Shown: positions 54,793 through 64,000 of the stretch, piece by piece
Position numbering within the stretch: the first letter of the stretch is position 1
How the letters are laid out: each line of letters starts with the position of its first letter
Assembly: GCF_000264905.1 (NCBI RefSeq)
Contig: NW_006763147.1
Location: 859,709-923,708 of the forward strand
Reading direction: 5' to 3'
Length of the DNA stretch: 64,000 nucleotides
Origin: Stereum hirsutum FP-91666 SS1
Lineage: Eukaryota > Basidiomycota > Agaricomycetes > Russulales > Stereaceae
Made by a program: the position numbers and the translations under genes
The notes under the pieces: generated by a model
The model's database searches: none
Seen by the model: only the letters and a program-made list of their open reading frames with translations
What the model was told of the DNA's origin: nothing

Positions 54793-55167
54793 TCGAGGAA
54801 CGGAGGTGGCGAAGCCTCTAGAGTTATGCTTAATTTACCCTGTTTGATTGGAATCTCTTGGAGGATGGACTTTGTTTGTCGATTGGGTAGTTTGCGATGA
54901 TTTATGGCTTCTCTATCACCTATATATGGTCTCACATTCAGAGCCACTCTACCGTGCGTTGTTCGTGATGTGCGGCAATAGATGGTAGTACTTATTTCTG
55001 CCTTACCGTAACAAAGACTACACCCCCAATACTTCGACCCATGCAGCTCTACAGATGGTCTCACCCCGATCTCGCACTTTGACCATCATTCCCTCTAGCT
55101 TTAACCTACATAAGCAGAAGACAGGCCATATCAGCACAAATACCACGATGAAAGTGGTGAGGGAGAC
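54793..55167. other. Convergent intergenic region
   Basis: This lies between the 3' ends of copy E (plus) and POP1 (minus). No gene is supported. Confidence 0.5.
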
Positions 55168-58100
55168 CTACTTCTGTGCTCTCTGTTTGAGCTCGAGCAG
55201 CTTTACTAGGGGTATGCATCCGATGGCGAACGCCTCTCCACGAGAGAGTGAGTAGTTTCCGCTTGTGACGTAGCCGATTATATCTCCTTGAGATGGTATC
55301 CCCTCAGACAACTGCATTGAGTCATACCGAGGAACGTCAGCTTACCACGTCGAGACCACTTGCAAGTGAGGTGAAATGATGAACGAAGACGAAGGAGTTG
55401 CGAACCTGCGTTGTGTTTTGTTCACCATCCATATCCCAATCCTGGCCCCTTTTCGCCTTCCTAGACGCAATAACCCATTTCCTCGCCTCTTTTTCATCCA
55501 CGTCATAGATTATTGCAAGATCCTCCGGACACCCACGGCCCAACATATTCAGGCGGATTTGCACGAGAGCGCCGCTCATCAAGTCGTCAGCCAGTGCACC
55601 TTCTGAGATAGATGTGGTTGATCTGGCGGGAATAACGGAGACAGAGGACGGTGGAATAGGGTCCATGCCACGTTTGCTGCGGAGTTGTTTGATTGAGGTA
55701 AGCAGAGAAAAAGAGGGATTGAGGGATTGAAAGGCGGTGGTGAGAATAGCTGGAACTTCAGAGCCTTGCAGGAGCCAGGGTCGGACGTTACTGTTTTGAG
55801 CCTGCGGTTTGGATTGAGCATTGGGCGCCTCCCGCTGAGTCGGCATTAATCCCGGCTTGTCGACATCCATCTCATCACCATCTTCACCTTTATCCTCATC
55901 CTCGTCCTGCGATCCACTCTTGGGTTCCTCAAGCCCAAGAACCACCTCCCAGTCCTCTCTCCAGGCACTCCTAGTTCCCAGCTTCTCCCAGCTCGCCCTC
56001 TTGGCCTTTGGCTTTCTCTCCCACCTCTCCTTCTCTTCCGTCGCCCTCTTCTTCCTAAACTCCTCGTACGCTTCGCCAGAAAACGGAAAGTCCCTAGGGA
56101 AGAACGGAACAGACGACTCGAAGTGCTGATGTTGGATTTCGCGTTGGCCCGAGACACGAGTGCCTGTGTAGACGAGAGATGTCAGGAATGGGATGGACCA
56201 ACCGCGCGGAAACATGATTGTCCAGCCATGCAGAGCAGGGTGAGAGGATGACGATGCGAAAGATGTGGCACTTAAGGCGTTGGAGAGCGATGACGGAGAG
56301 TTCGACGACGAAAGTGACCGTTGGATCACGATGATAGGTATCTTGCTGTCCGACGAGGTAGGGTTGAGTGGCGTGCCCGGGACGGCGTTCTGCGATCGTC
56401 TCGCATCGAGCTCTTTCTTCTTGAACCGTGGGATTTGAAGGTTCTTGCGTTTGTCCAGGTTCCACAATTCAGAGGTGGAGAGGGAAGCGGTAGGGAAGCA
56501 GGTCCATGGGGCGGGGATGCTGGGTAGTCGAGAGGAGGAGACATGCACTTTTGCGTTTTTTGGTGGAAAGCTAAGGATGGAATTGGGTGATTAGTGTCCA
56601 AGGAAGACAATTGAGAGGAGGGATCGCACTTGAGGCGTGGGTCATGGATTTCGAACCCGATTGTCATGTTCTTAGGGACGGAGCCTGGTGATTGTAGGTC
56701 CTTGAGTGCTTTCCAAAACTGTGAATGACCATTGAGTTTCTTTTTTACATGGAAGAGCAAGAGCAGTTACTGACCTCCTTCAGCTCGGCTCTCTCCCCGT
56801 CCATAACAGGACGGAATGCTCCTCTGATAATCTGACTAGACTTCGGCCCCATAATTTCGAATACGTTGACCGAGTCACACAAATCAGTGACTTCAACCTC
56901 GTAATGTTTGTTTGAAGACTTCGCGTTTGACTTGAGGTCTTGCAAGGTCAACGATAAGGCCAGCTTGAGTGCGACATGGACGTCCGTGAAGATAGATGGG
57001 TGGCACCGGACCCATACGGTCCTTTCTGTGTCTTCCTCTGCGAGCGGCGTGACAGGTTGTGGTGCAGACTCAGGCACTGTGTCGGATGAAGTTAGGTTTC
57101 GCGCTACGATATTTCGTTGTGAAACAGATAACTGACCATCTTGTTTCTTCTTCCCGCGTTTGCGTCTCGGCTTCTTCTGGGTTGCCTCCAGGGATTTCTC
57201 AGTTGGCGCATGATGCTCGCCCTCGTCAGCTCCTTCCTCGTTCTGTGCAGCGCCTCGTTCCCTCGGTCGCCACATAACAACCACGGGGCCTATGAAACCG
57301 AAAGGATATTGTCTAGGCCTGTACATCTTTATATCGCAGGTGCGAGCGCCTGTGATGTACCTCCTCGCTCCTGGACCTTGGCCTCGGAGGTCACAAACGG
57401 CCTCCAGCAAAGACTTGAGGACAACTTGAGCTCCTTTGAGTTCGATGAGGGCGTTGTAAGAAGCGTCGTGCAGGATGGAGTCATGGACAGAGGCACGGTG
57501 AGAGGGGCGAAACGACTTTTCGGTCGGTTGGATGGCCTGGAAAGATAGTCTATCAACTTGAGTTAATGAGTGACGGCGACGATGGTGCGACTTACCAATC
57601 GATAACCCCACATATTCTCCATGTGCATTCGTTTAGCGTGCCACAGGTGCGATTCCAACCATTTCTTATCCTCTAGAATATGATCTTGTCAGTATGTTTT
57701 GAAGCCATTGAGTCCGACATACACAGAACCACGCACTTTGACGTCGTTCAAAGATATCTGCACGACTTTCTTGTCGCGCCTTCCCAAGCTTGGGAAGCTT
57801 TCTTCCTAATATCTTGCGGCGCATCGGGTCCATCTAAAGTGGCGGTAGAAGTTACCACCCGTATCATACAGGATATGACTAAGGAGACGTTCGCTGACCT
57901 CTGCACGAGCTTTGCCCCTTAGTCGAGCAGGGACACGACGAACGTCGTGACTGGCAGCCCTGCGTCGAAGTTTACGAGGAAGCTCCTGCCAAGCGCGATG
58001 AGTTGACGCAGAACTAAGTGACATCCAAAGGTTCATTAATTAGAAGATGTGAGACAAAGAAATGTCATACCTTGCGTTCTTCATAGCTCGTTGCATAGCA

Positions 58101-58455
58101 CCGATCTCGAATGCACGGGCCTAAATATGCAGCGCGGTAAATTTAACTAAAACCATGATCAATTTGACGAATCACCCACCTCGGTGAACTTCTCTACCTC
58201 TAGTGACGATGGGAGACCCTTACTACCTATAAACCAATATCATCAGTTATGAACCGGGAGATTTTTCAGCGAGGGCCTACTGTCAAATCGAACCGCTTTC
58301 GAGCGCGATGGACCTGGGCCAGCAGTCGGATTCGCATTCAATGGGCCCGAAGAGCCTTGCACGTCTATGGTACGAGCAGCATTGAGCTTTTGTTTCTTTC
58401 TCTCACGAAACGGACGATCCTCAGAAGAGTGTTCATTCGGCCTTTTGGGAGACAT
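55168..58455 (-). CDS. POP1: POP1 subunit of RNase P / RNase MRP
   Basis: The largest protein of RNase P and MRP, which bind and fold the catalytic RNA for tRNA 5' and rRNA processing. It starts MSPKRPNEHSSEDRPFRERK with a nuclear-type basic patch. An in-frame ATG 30 bp upstream at 58485 is an alternative start. The POP1 N-terminal motifs appear in order: ARAFEIGAMQRAMKNA, HRAWQELPRKLRRRAASHDV, RRVPARLRGKARAEV, KKWLESHLWHAKRMHMENMW. The POPLD domain follows with GWTIMFPRGWSIPFLTSLVY and TGTRVSGQRE. The C-terminus has GDIIGYVTSGNYSLSRGEAF and AIGCI, ending LELKQRAQK; the last intron (GTAAGC...TGCAG) joins GLDV to LSEGIPSQG in frame. Acidic, Lys/Arg-rich insertions are normal for fungi. Promoter shared with the divergent gene at 58766. 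Confidence 0.9.
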
Positions 58456-58765
58456 CAGGACCAAGGTTTCGTGTGACACAGACAAGGCCCAGAGACTTCT
58501 ACTCAGTGCTGCAGGAAGGAATATGCAGAAATCGTGAGAGGGTCCGAGAGTAAAGTAGCCGATGATTCTATCTTTGCTCTAGAGAAGTGAGAGTCGAAGT
58601 CACGATATGTTGGAATGGCAGGTCAAGGTAAAGCGCGTCGAAAGACCGCGTCTTCGGAATTTCAAACTACTTACAACGCGTCGCGTGAGAACAACATTCC
58701 GCATTCGGCCCGCCAGCCGATCATCATAGTCACCGACGTCGAGCGCGTCTTGGACATCAGCCACC
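58456..58765. promoter_or_regulatory. Bidirectional promoter of POP1 and the mitochondrial-type gene
   Basis: About 310 bp separate the two start codons. No open frame is supported. Shared control of a tRNA/rRNA-processing factor and a mitochondrial protein is possible but unproven. Confidence 0.4.
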
Positions 58766-59526
58766 ATGGCTTCCAGCTCTGCGCGTCTGTCTTCTGTTGC
58801 TCGTCAATGTACAAGACCTTCATTACGCTCGCTGCACACTAGTAGGGTGTTGCGGGCAGAGGTCACGCCCAATCTGGGTGCTCCTCCGGTACAAAAGAAA
58901 CCAGTCGGGGGAATTCGCGGCGGGTGCGTGGCCCATTCATGTTTACTTAGCAACCTGTATTGACTGACTTGGGGTGATCCTGTGCGATATGAGTAGGGTC
59001 ATTGGCTTTCTATTTGGATTTTCCTTAGCTTCATCTTACGCCGCTTACCAGCTCCTGGACGAGTACAAGCAGGCATCTGCTGCCCTGCAGGCGAGCGTGG
59101 AGGAACTTCAACGTAGCACTGAGAAGGTGTGTGCCCATGTTTTGTTGATAGTTACCACAAAAGGTGACCGAGTGGCCCGTACAAGGTCTCCGCACATGTG
59201 AGGCGGATAGAGGCTGTGGAGAAGGACTTGAAGGCCCTATCGGAGTCCTCGTCCAGCAAAGACGATCTGCAGCGGCTTCGTGCTGAGGTCAAGAAGATAT
59301 ACGACGGGCTTCATATTGGTGCGTAACCTAATCCACGTTTTTGTGCTTTTAAACATTACTCAAAATCTTGATGAACAGAGTTCCTTGACCTAAGGTCCTT
59401 CGTATGGGGTATACGTGAGTACTCCGCACGTGTAGAAGTGTGGTTGTGTACTAACTTTTATCATTCTTCTCAGAACAAGATGTTCACTCGATACAGAAGA
59501 AGGACTCGACGAGTGTTCGTATCTAA
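58766..59526 (+). CDS. Putative mitochondrial inner-membrane coiled-coil protein
   Basis: A five-exon model ending IQQDVHSIQKKDSTSVRI: exons 58766..58923, 58997..59126, an exon from 59186, then two short 3' exons (59379-59413 and the last from 59475). All phases fit. The N-terminus MASSSARLSSVARQCTRPSL and RSLHTSRVLRA is a textbook mitochondrial presequence, with Arg/Ser-rich sequence and a likely cleavage near LHTS. Then come GGVIGFLFGFSLASSYAAYQ, a single transmembrane helix, and a coiled coil (YKQASAALQASVEELQRSTE, IEAVEKDLKALSES, LRAEVKKIYDGLH). It looks like an inner-membrane structural or respiratory-assembly factor, but I cannot name it. Confidence 0.7.
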
Positions 59527-60856
59527 CTCGAGTGTCTGTGACCCCGATGCACCCACAGACCTTGATCTTGCGCTCATCACTGGCTTCTGACATATCTGCC
59601 TCCACTTTTTCTCAGCGCGAAATACAGTAGCGCTTGTTCAACGCAGGCTACATGAGAACAAAATATTAGCCTAGAAGTACGATGAAGTTATGCTCAAAAT
59701 TCTTTGTTCTAGGACCTGTTGCACTGTCCTCTTCGTGCTTCACCCCAAGTTTTGAATATCAAGCCCTTCAATGAAGCACAACGGTATGCACGGAAGGCGG
59801 GGCAAATGCCTCTGACTCAAATCGTGCAACCCGAGCGCCACACCTTACTACGGTAGTGCTGCAGCTTCTCGTCGGTCACATTTCCGAAAATCTACACATT
59901 GTTAGAGCCTGTTTTCACACTGTTGTCGCATTAATCCCACCATGTCCTTCGTTCCTCCAGAACAGCCGCTATCCGTTGTTTTGTCTATTTTCAGTACAAA
60001 CACGGACGCACAGGGCAAGGAGCAAACGGTCTGGAATGTTTGAACGTGCCATGGGATTGGGTGTCCATCGTCGAGGCCTTGAGGTCCCATGAATGTCGTC
60101 TGATGGTACTCGTCATCGATCCCGTCTCTACGGTGATGAGCCTCCAGGATTCCCTCACCGTGACGACGCGGACGCACTTAACTAGATGCGTGTCATAGGC
60201 TGTAGCGCGTTTCCACTGGCGGAAGCAACTTCTTGGTCGCTGTCCATGTCATGCTCCGGATATACCCCGCGTGAACCAATCCGGTCTTCTTTTCTCATCT
60301 GTGTTCCTCGAAAGACCTGTTCAGGTCGACCGGCTGTCGTGCGCGTTGGCTAACACTTCGCAATATTCATTTTGAGCAATTAGTGTTAGCTTGATGCCGT
60401 GCCGCTTTCTACTATTCAGTCCAAATGAGCATCGAAGACGGTGGTCCTTGTGGTCAGTCTGATCCGTGGGTTCTATGACAATTCGGACTAACTTGTGTCC
60501 CTGGCGACGGCAATTGTCCACACCGTTCTCTCGGACTGGGAGACGCGGCAGGCACTCGTTATCACAGCCGACCACCGACCTCGGGCCTCGGTATATAAGA
60601 CGAGTTTCTCGCCAAGCATGGTTCCCCACTTCCCGTCGCTGTGCGTTTATTTCTCGTCCCCGGTCAAGACAGGCTCTTGCTTTTCGCCCTTTTTTCTACT
60701 TTATTTCAGTCTTTTTGGTGAGTCTATGCTAGTATTCCTCGTCTCTGTTTTTTCAAAACGCTGACCCTACCCTGCAATCTACAGTCCCCGGTGGTCTTTT
60801 CAAGCAGCCCTCTCACTCATTTTCACTCTCACTCTTTCCAACCAACCATTTTCAAC
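59527..60856. other. Intergenic region upstream of the secreted protein gene
   Basis: 1.3 kb without a supported gene. Short frames on both strands lack motifs. The right end holds a strong TATATAAG element (60592-60599) and CT-rich sequence (60740-60850), together the promoter and leader of the gene at 60857. Confidence 0.45.
60592..60599 (+). promoter_or_regulatory. Putative TATA box of secreted protein gene
   Basis: TATATAAG lies 258 bp upstream of the ATG at 60857. The distance implies a long 5' leader or an intron in it; a CT-rich tract lies between. Confidence 0.4.
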
Positions 60857-62515
60857 ATGTTGTCGTACAAGAACATTGTCATCGCCCTCGTTTCCCTGTC
60901 TATCTCAGCTTCAGCAGCTCCGATTCTCAGGCGCGAGGTCCCTCAAGGTGTGTATACTTCGTCGGGCTCTTTGCGTAGCAATGAACTTACACGTTGTTCC
61001 GTTGTCAAGAACACTCCCACGAAAAGATTCTCACGGCTGTTCGCACTAGCTTGAACACTAACAACCCACAAGGGATTGTTGACCCGGTCTTTGCGCTCCT
61101 TGGAGATGCGGCTGCGGCTGCTGGACTTGGACAAACGACGGTAGGCTTCTTCGTCTAGTTCCCAGCCATCGAACGCTCCTGATGGGCTTTATCTCATACG
61201 TGGAATAGGACCCCGACTGTCTCCAGCAAGCAACTGCCGACCAGGCCTTCACGAACGCTAAGGCTGCGAATGATGTTGATGGCATGGTGAATGCTCTTAT
61301 TTACCGTGCCCTCGAACGTAACTCCGGTGCAGGTACGTGTTCAAGCCAATCTTTCAAGACAAGTGGTTGACTGATTATCTGCGTCTTCATAGTCGGTCAG
61401 CTCTCGGCCAACTGCACGTCCGTTACCGCCGTCAACCCCGAGATTGCAGCCCTCTCTCAACACCAGGTTAGGCTTGATGCCCTGCTCTATGCTGCATGCC
61501 CGTACTCATTGTTCACGATGTTAATTCCAGGACCCTGCCGCAGACGGTGCAACTGCTAACAACAAAGCCGTCACTCTTGCTCTTGCCCAGCAAATTGCGG
61601 CCGTTGGCGGTGACCCCACCCTTGCTCTCGAGTCTGGTACCTTCGCTCCCGGAACCATCGGCGACCCCACTGCCGCTGGCAACACTTGTGACGACGCTAA
61701 CGACACCGAAGGATGTATCTTCTCTCAGAACCTCTTGGTAGACGATGTCACCGCCGGTATGTTGCTGGTTCCCTTGTCTTCAATCGCTAGTGCGGGTCCT
61801 GATTTGCCTCGATATGGTGTAGATGAGATTGCTGCCGCTGTATCTGGTGTTTCTGCTGCATCTACTGCTGCCGCAACATCTGCCGCGGCATCAGCAGCGA
61901 CTTCAGCAGCTGCGACTGCCTCTGCCTCCTCTGCGGCCACTTCTGGTAAATAATCATATACTATTTCGTTAAACCTGAGGCCTCCGGCTGACTCGATGGT
62001 TCTCACAGCTTGTAGCGATGCCGCGACTGTTACTCAAACCACTACGGTTTCGAGCGCGGCCGCGACTGCCTCGGCAGCTGCCACCAGCGCCGCTGCTTCT
62101 GCCTCTGCTGCTGCTACCACGTCTGCCGCGTATGTACCGTTTATATCTACAGGTTCTCCTCGAGACTGATACTTTCCATGTCTGGTTAGTGCTTCAACCG
62201 CTTCTGCTGCCGCTGGCGAGAACCTCCAAACTTTCACCGGCAATGGTATGTCGTAGTCTTCTTCCCAGGCAGTCTTTTACTGACCTCGCACTCCCAGTCG
62301 GTGGATCTCTCCCTCCCGCCGTCACCGCCGGTGGCCGTGGCTTTGTCGTCTCCGGATCCGACGACTTCCTCAACGTCGGCGCCGCTCTGACTCGCTCCTG
62401 CTCTATCCAACACAACGCCTGCGCTGATGCCGCCAACAGTGGTGCCGCTTCTGGCGTGACCGTTGCCGACTGCGATACGCAGGAGACTCAGTGCTCTGCT
62501 GCTGCCACCGCCTAA
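60857..62515 (+). CDS. Secreted Ala/Ser-rich protein of a mushroom-specific family
   Basis: A multi-exon gene. It has a signal peptide (MLSYKNIVIALVSLSISASA) and a Kex2-type LRRE site, then GIVDPVFALLGDAAAAAGLG. A Cys-containing domain follows (DPDCLQQATADQAFTNAK..., NCTSVTAVNPEIA). A second exon block has NTCDDANDTEGCIFSQNLLV. A low-complexity Ala/Ser/Thr region (two blocks, about 61830-61950 and 62040-62130) follows. The C-terminal domain is VGGSLPPAVTAGGRGFVVSG then SDDFLNVGAALTRSCSIQHN, AC...CDTQETQC. This last domain is common in secreted Agaricomycete proteins of unknown function, some of which databases mislabel as ribosomal protein S17. The Ala-rich segments look like flexible, O-glycosylated linkers. 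Some internal splice sites (61950-62260) are uncertain. Likely a cell-wall or matrix protein. Confidence 0.7.
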
Positions 62516-63063
62516 TCGCTACGAATAGCAGCTTTGCTATGTCGTAGTACGGGAGAGTTTTTGCTTCGGGTTTGAGAGTTACGTTTGTTTTCAGGTATTG
62601 GTGTATTTTGTGGTGATATGTTCTTGTATTCCGTTTCTTCGACACACCTTTGGCTTTGATTTGGTTTGATCCGGTCTGAGTGTCCTTTTTGTTTTCTGCT
62701 TTCTTTGTTTTCTTAGTGCTACGTTTATACCCTTCTCGACGATAAATATATGCCTGCGGCTTGGGATGATTAAATTCAGGTGTGAACCGAGTTGGGCCGG
62801 ACTAAGGCTCAGCGCTCAAGTCTTCACGCTCTGTAAGAAAGCAGAAGCGAAAAACAAGATAGCAAGAATATCGCATTCAAATAGACCACGAACATCCATC
62901 CTAGACGAGGTTGGCGGCGGGATTGAAGAGACGAGTCGTGTTCGCTGATTGCTGTACTAATAACGAGTGGTGTCTGGTACTACCCTCCAAGTCTCCCGCA
63001 GTAACCCAAAGCCTACTCTGATTCTGGTTGAAGCGTCAGATCGGCTGTCTTGTTCGACCAAGG
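62516..63063. other. Convergent intergenic region
   Basis: No supported gene. It holds T/G-rich 3' UTR sequence of the secreted protein gene and the 3' flank of the F-box gene. Confidence 0.5.
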
Positions 63064-64000
63064 TCATTTGAGTCGCTCACCTTGATAATCCTCAAGCACC
63101 GTGAATTCGTCCCCGTACTCAGAATCAAGGAAATTCTCGGGATACGATAGCTTTTCTACACACTCGCTAACCTTCGGAACCCACTCATCGTCCGCGAAGA
63201 AGCAGTTGTCGAAAGTAAGCCGCTTCAAAGGCTTGTGTCCTAGGGTCGAGCGCCTATGTTCCAAAGCCCGTTGAAGACCACCAACGAAGCTCGGGCCATC
63301 TCCATCCTGAAAATTGTAGGAGGAGAATGTCAGGGAAATAAGCTTGGGGAACATCCACTCCCTAGGTCCCTCCATAGACATCGCGCCCCAAGGGTCAATG
63401 CTGTCGGGATCTGGCGTGGCACTCCGCTGGCTTGCAATGTCCGTTTTCAGGACGTGCGGAAGATCGATGGCTGATGGGCCAGAGATACTGAGGAATACCA
63501 GATCTCTCATCGGTGAAAACATATTGATGTAGTCTGGAATAATCAATTCGAGCTCCGGTACGAGGAACTCCAGCTTCCGTACGGCTTGGAGGGGCATCGT
63601 GAGACAATAGTCGTAAATCATGTCCAAGGCCTCCCATGAATAGATCTCGTCACGAATAAACACCAGCTTGAAACGCGTTCGAGGTTCGCGGGTAGGGTGG
63701 TATTTTTTTGACGGTATTTGAGCGAGGAATTCGAGGCGGGTGACATCTCCGCCATCGCCTGAGCCCGTAATGCTAAGCCGCCGAATAGGCCCCATGTGTG
63801 CGAAGGAATTTTGGAAGTACGACGCCACTTCCCGGAACACATCGGCGTATGGAGTCTGGGATGTCGGCCGAGGCAGTAAACGCAGGCATATGAGTGCATT
63901 GAGCGGCAGCGATAGATTTTGAAGCAGAGATGGGCAGTGGATGTAATCCCCATGGAATGACAGAATGCGCTGCACCGAGAGTTTGACCAGGCGTCGACGA
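63064..64000 (-). CDS. F-box/LRR-type protein, 5' part outside window
   Basis: Open to the window edge (RRRLVKLSVQRILSFHGDYI at 64000) with no start, so it is partial at the 5' end. About 310 residues are visible and contain degenerate leucine-rich units: PSLLQNLSLPLNALICLRL, IRRLSITGSGDGG, VRKLEFLVPELEL, LVFLSISGPSAIDL and PLKRLTFDNCFFA. It ends VLEDYQGERLK. Alignment by eye with the gene at 28677 (LQSLSFPPYIDVSMRLQ, LPRLKDLTLFDFDF, FKDCYFAV) shows they are paralogues. The missing N-terminus should carry the F-box. It probably adapts a substrate to an SCF ubiquitin ligase. Confidence 0.75.
   Translation of the reverse strand, partial: RRRLVKLSVQRILSFHGDYIHCPSLLQNLSLPLNALICLRLLPRPTSQTPYADVFREVASYFQNSFAHMGPIRRLSITGSGDGGDVTRLEFLAQIPSKKYHPTREPRTRFKLVFIRDEIYSWEALDMIYDYCLTMPLQAVRKLEFLVPELELIIPDYINMFSPMRDLVFLSISGPSAIDLPHVLKTDIASQRSATPDPDSIDPWGAMSMEGPREWMFPKLISLTFSSYNFQDGDGPSFVGGLQRALEHRRSTLGHKPLKRLTFDNCFFADDEWVPKVSECVEKLSYPENFLDSEYGDEFTVLEDYQGERLK

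Noticed and set aside
1..64000. CRISPR arrays or bacterial operons
   Set aside because: Spliceosomal introns throughout and eukaryotic gene families; no regularly spaced repeats.

Overview
This window looks like nuclear DNA from a mushroom-forming basidiomycete (Agaricomycetes). Nearly every gene is broken by many short introns (mostly about 50-70 nt, GT...AG). Several protein families are typical of that group: a DUF6533 seven-helix protein, a CFEM membrane protein, F-box/LRR proteins with the WIKxTxVCRHW signature, CE16 esterases, and a secreted Ala-rich protein. Gene density is high on both strands. No rRNA, functional tRNA, CRISPR or intact transposon was seen. Exon models were built by hand from splice motifs and reading-frame continuity; where a join is listed, exon phases were checked.

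Layout. 0.9-8.6 kb: a small acidic protein, a long non-coding stretch with degenerate repeats, then an 11-exon family 2 glycosyltransferase. 9.5-19.6 kb: an F-box/LRR gene with a damaged F-box, a DUF6533 membrane protein, a CFEM/single-pass membrane protein, a histidine phosphatase with an 8-nt microexon, and a double AN1 zinc-finger protein. 20-28 kb: a large CSC1/TMEM63-type channel and the complex I subunit NDUFS4. 28.7-39.3 kb: an F-box/LRR gene, a VOC/glyoxalase protein, a polo-box-like protein with no kinase domain, a secreted endonuclease/exonuclease/phosphatase-type nuclease next to a small unknown gene, and an alpha/beta hydrolase. 40-43 kb: a tandem pair of CE16 esterases. 43.5-44 kb: two short mobile-element-like relics. 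44.5-54.8 kb: four 3-beta-HSD/ERG26-like dehydrogenases plus one decayed fragment, with a borealin gene between copies one and two. 55-59.5 kb: POP1 of RNase P/MRP and a small mitochondrial-type protein, transcribed divergently. 60.8-64 kb: a secreted Ala-rich protein and the 3' part of another F-box/LRR gene.

The genes do not form one pathway. Housekeeping genes (NDUFS4, POP1, borealin, AN1 protein, CSC1) are interleaved with lineage-specific families that expand by duplication (F-box, CE16, SDR, CFEM, DUF6533). The most notable signals are: the local SDR array with identical exon phases; a CE16 duplicate that has lost its predicted catalytic Asp; a polo-box-like protein without a kinase; an 8-nt microexon; an atypically long first intron in the glycosyltransferase gene; and a Helitron-like 3' terminus beside the CE16 pair.
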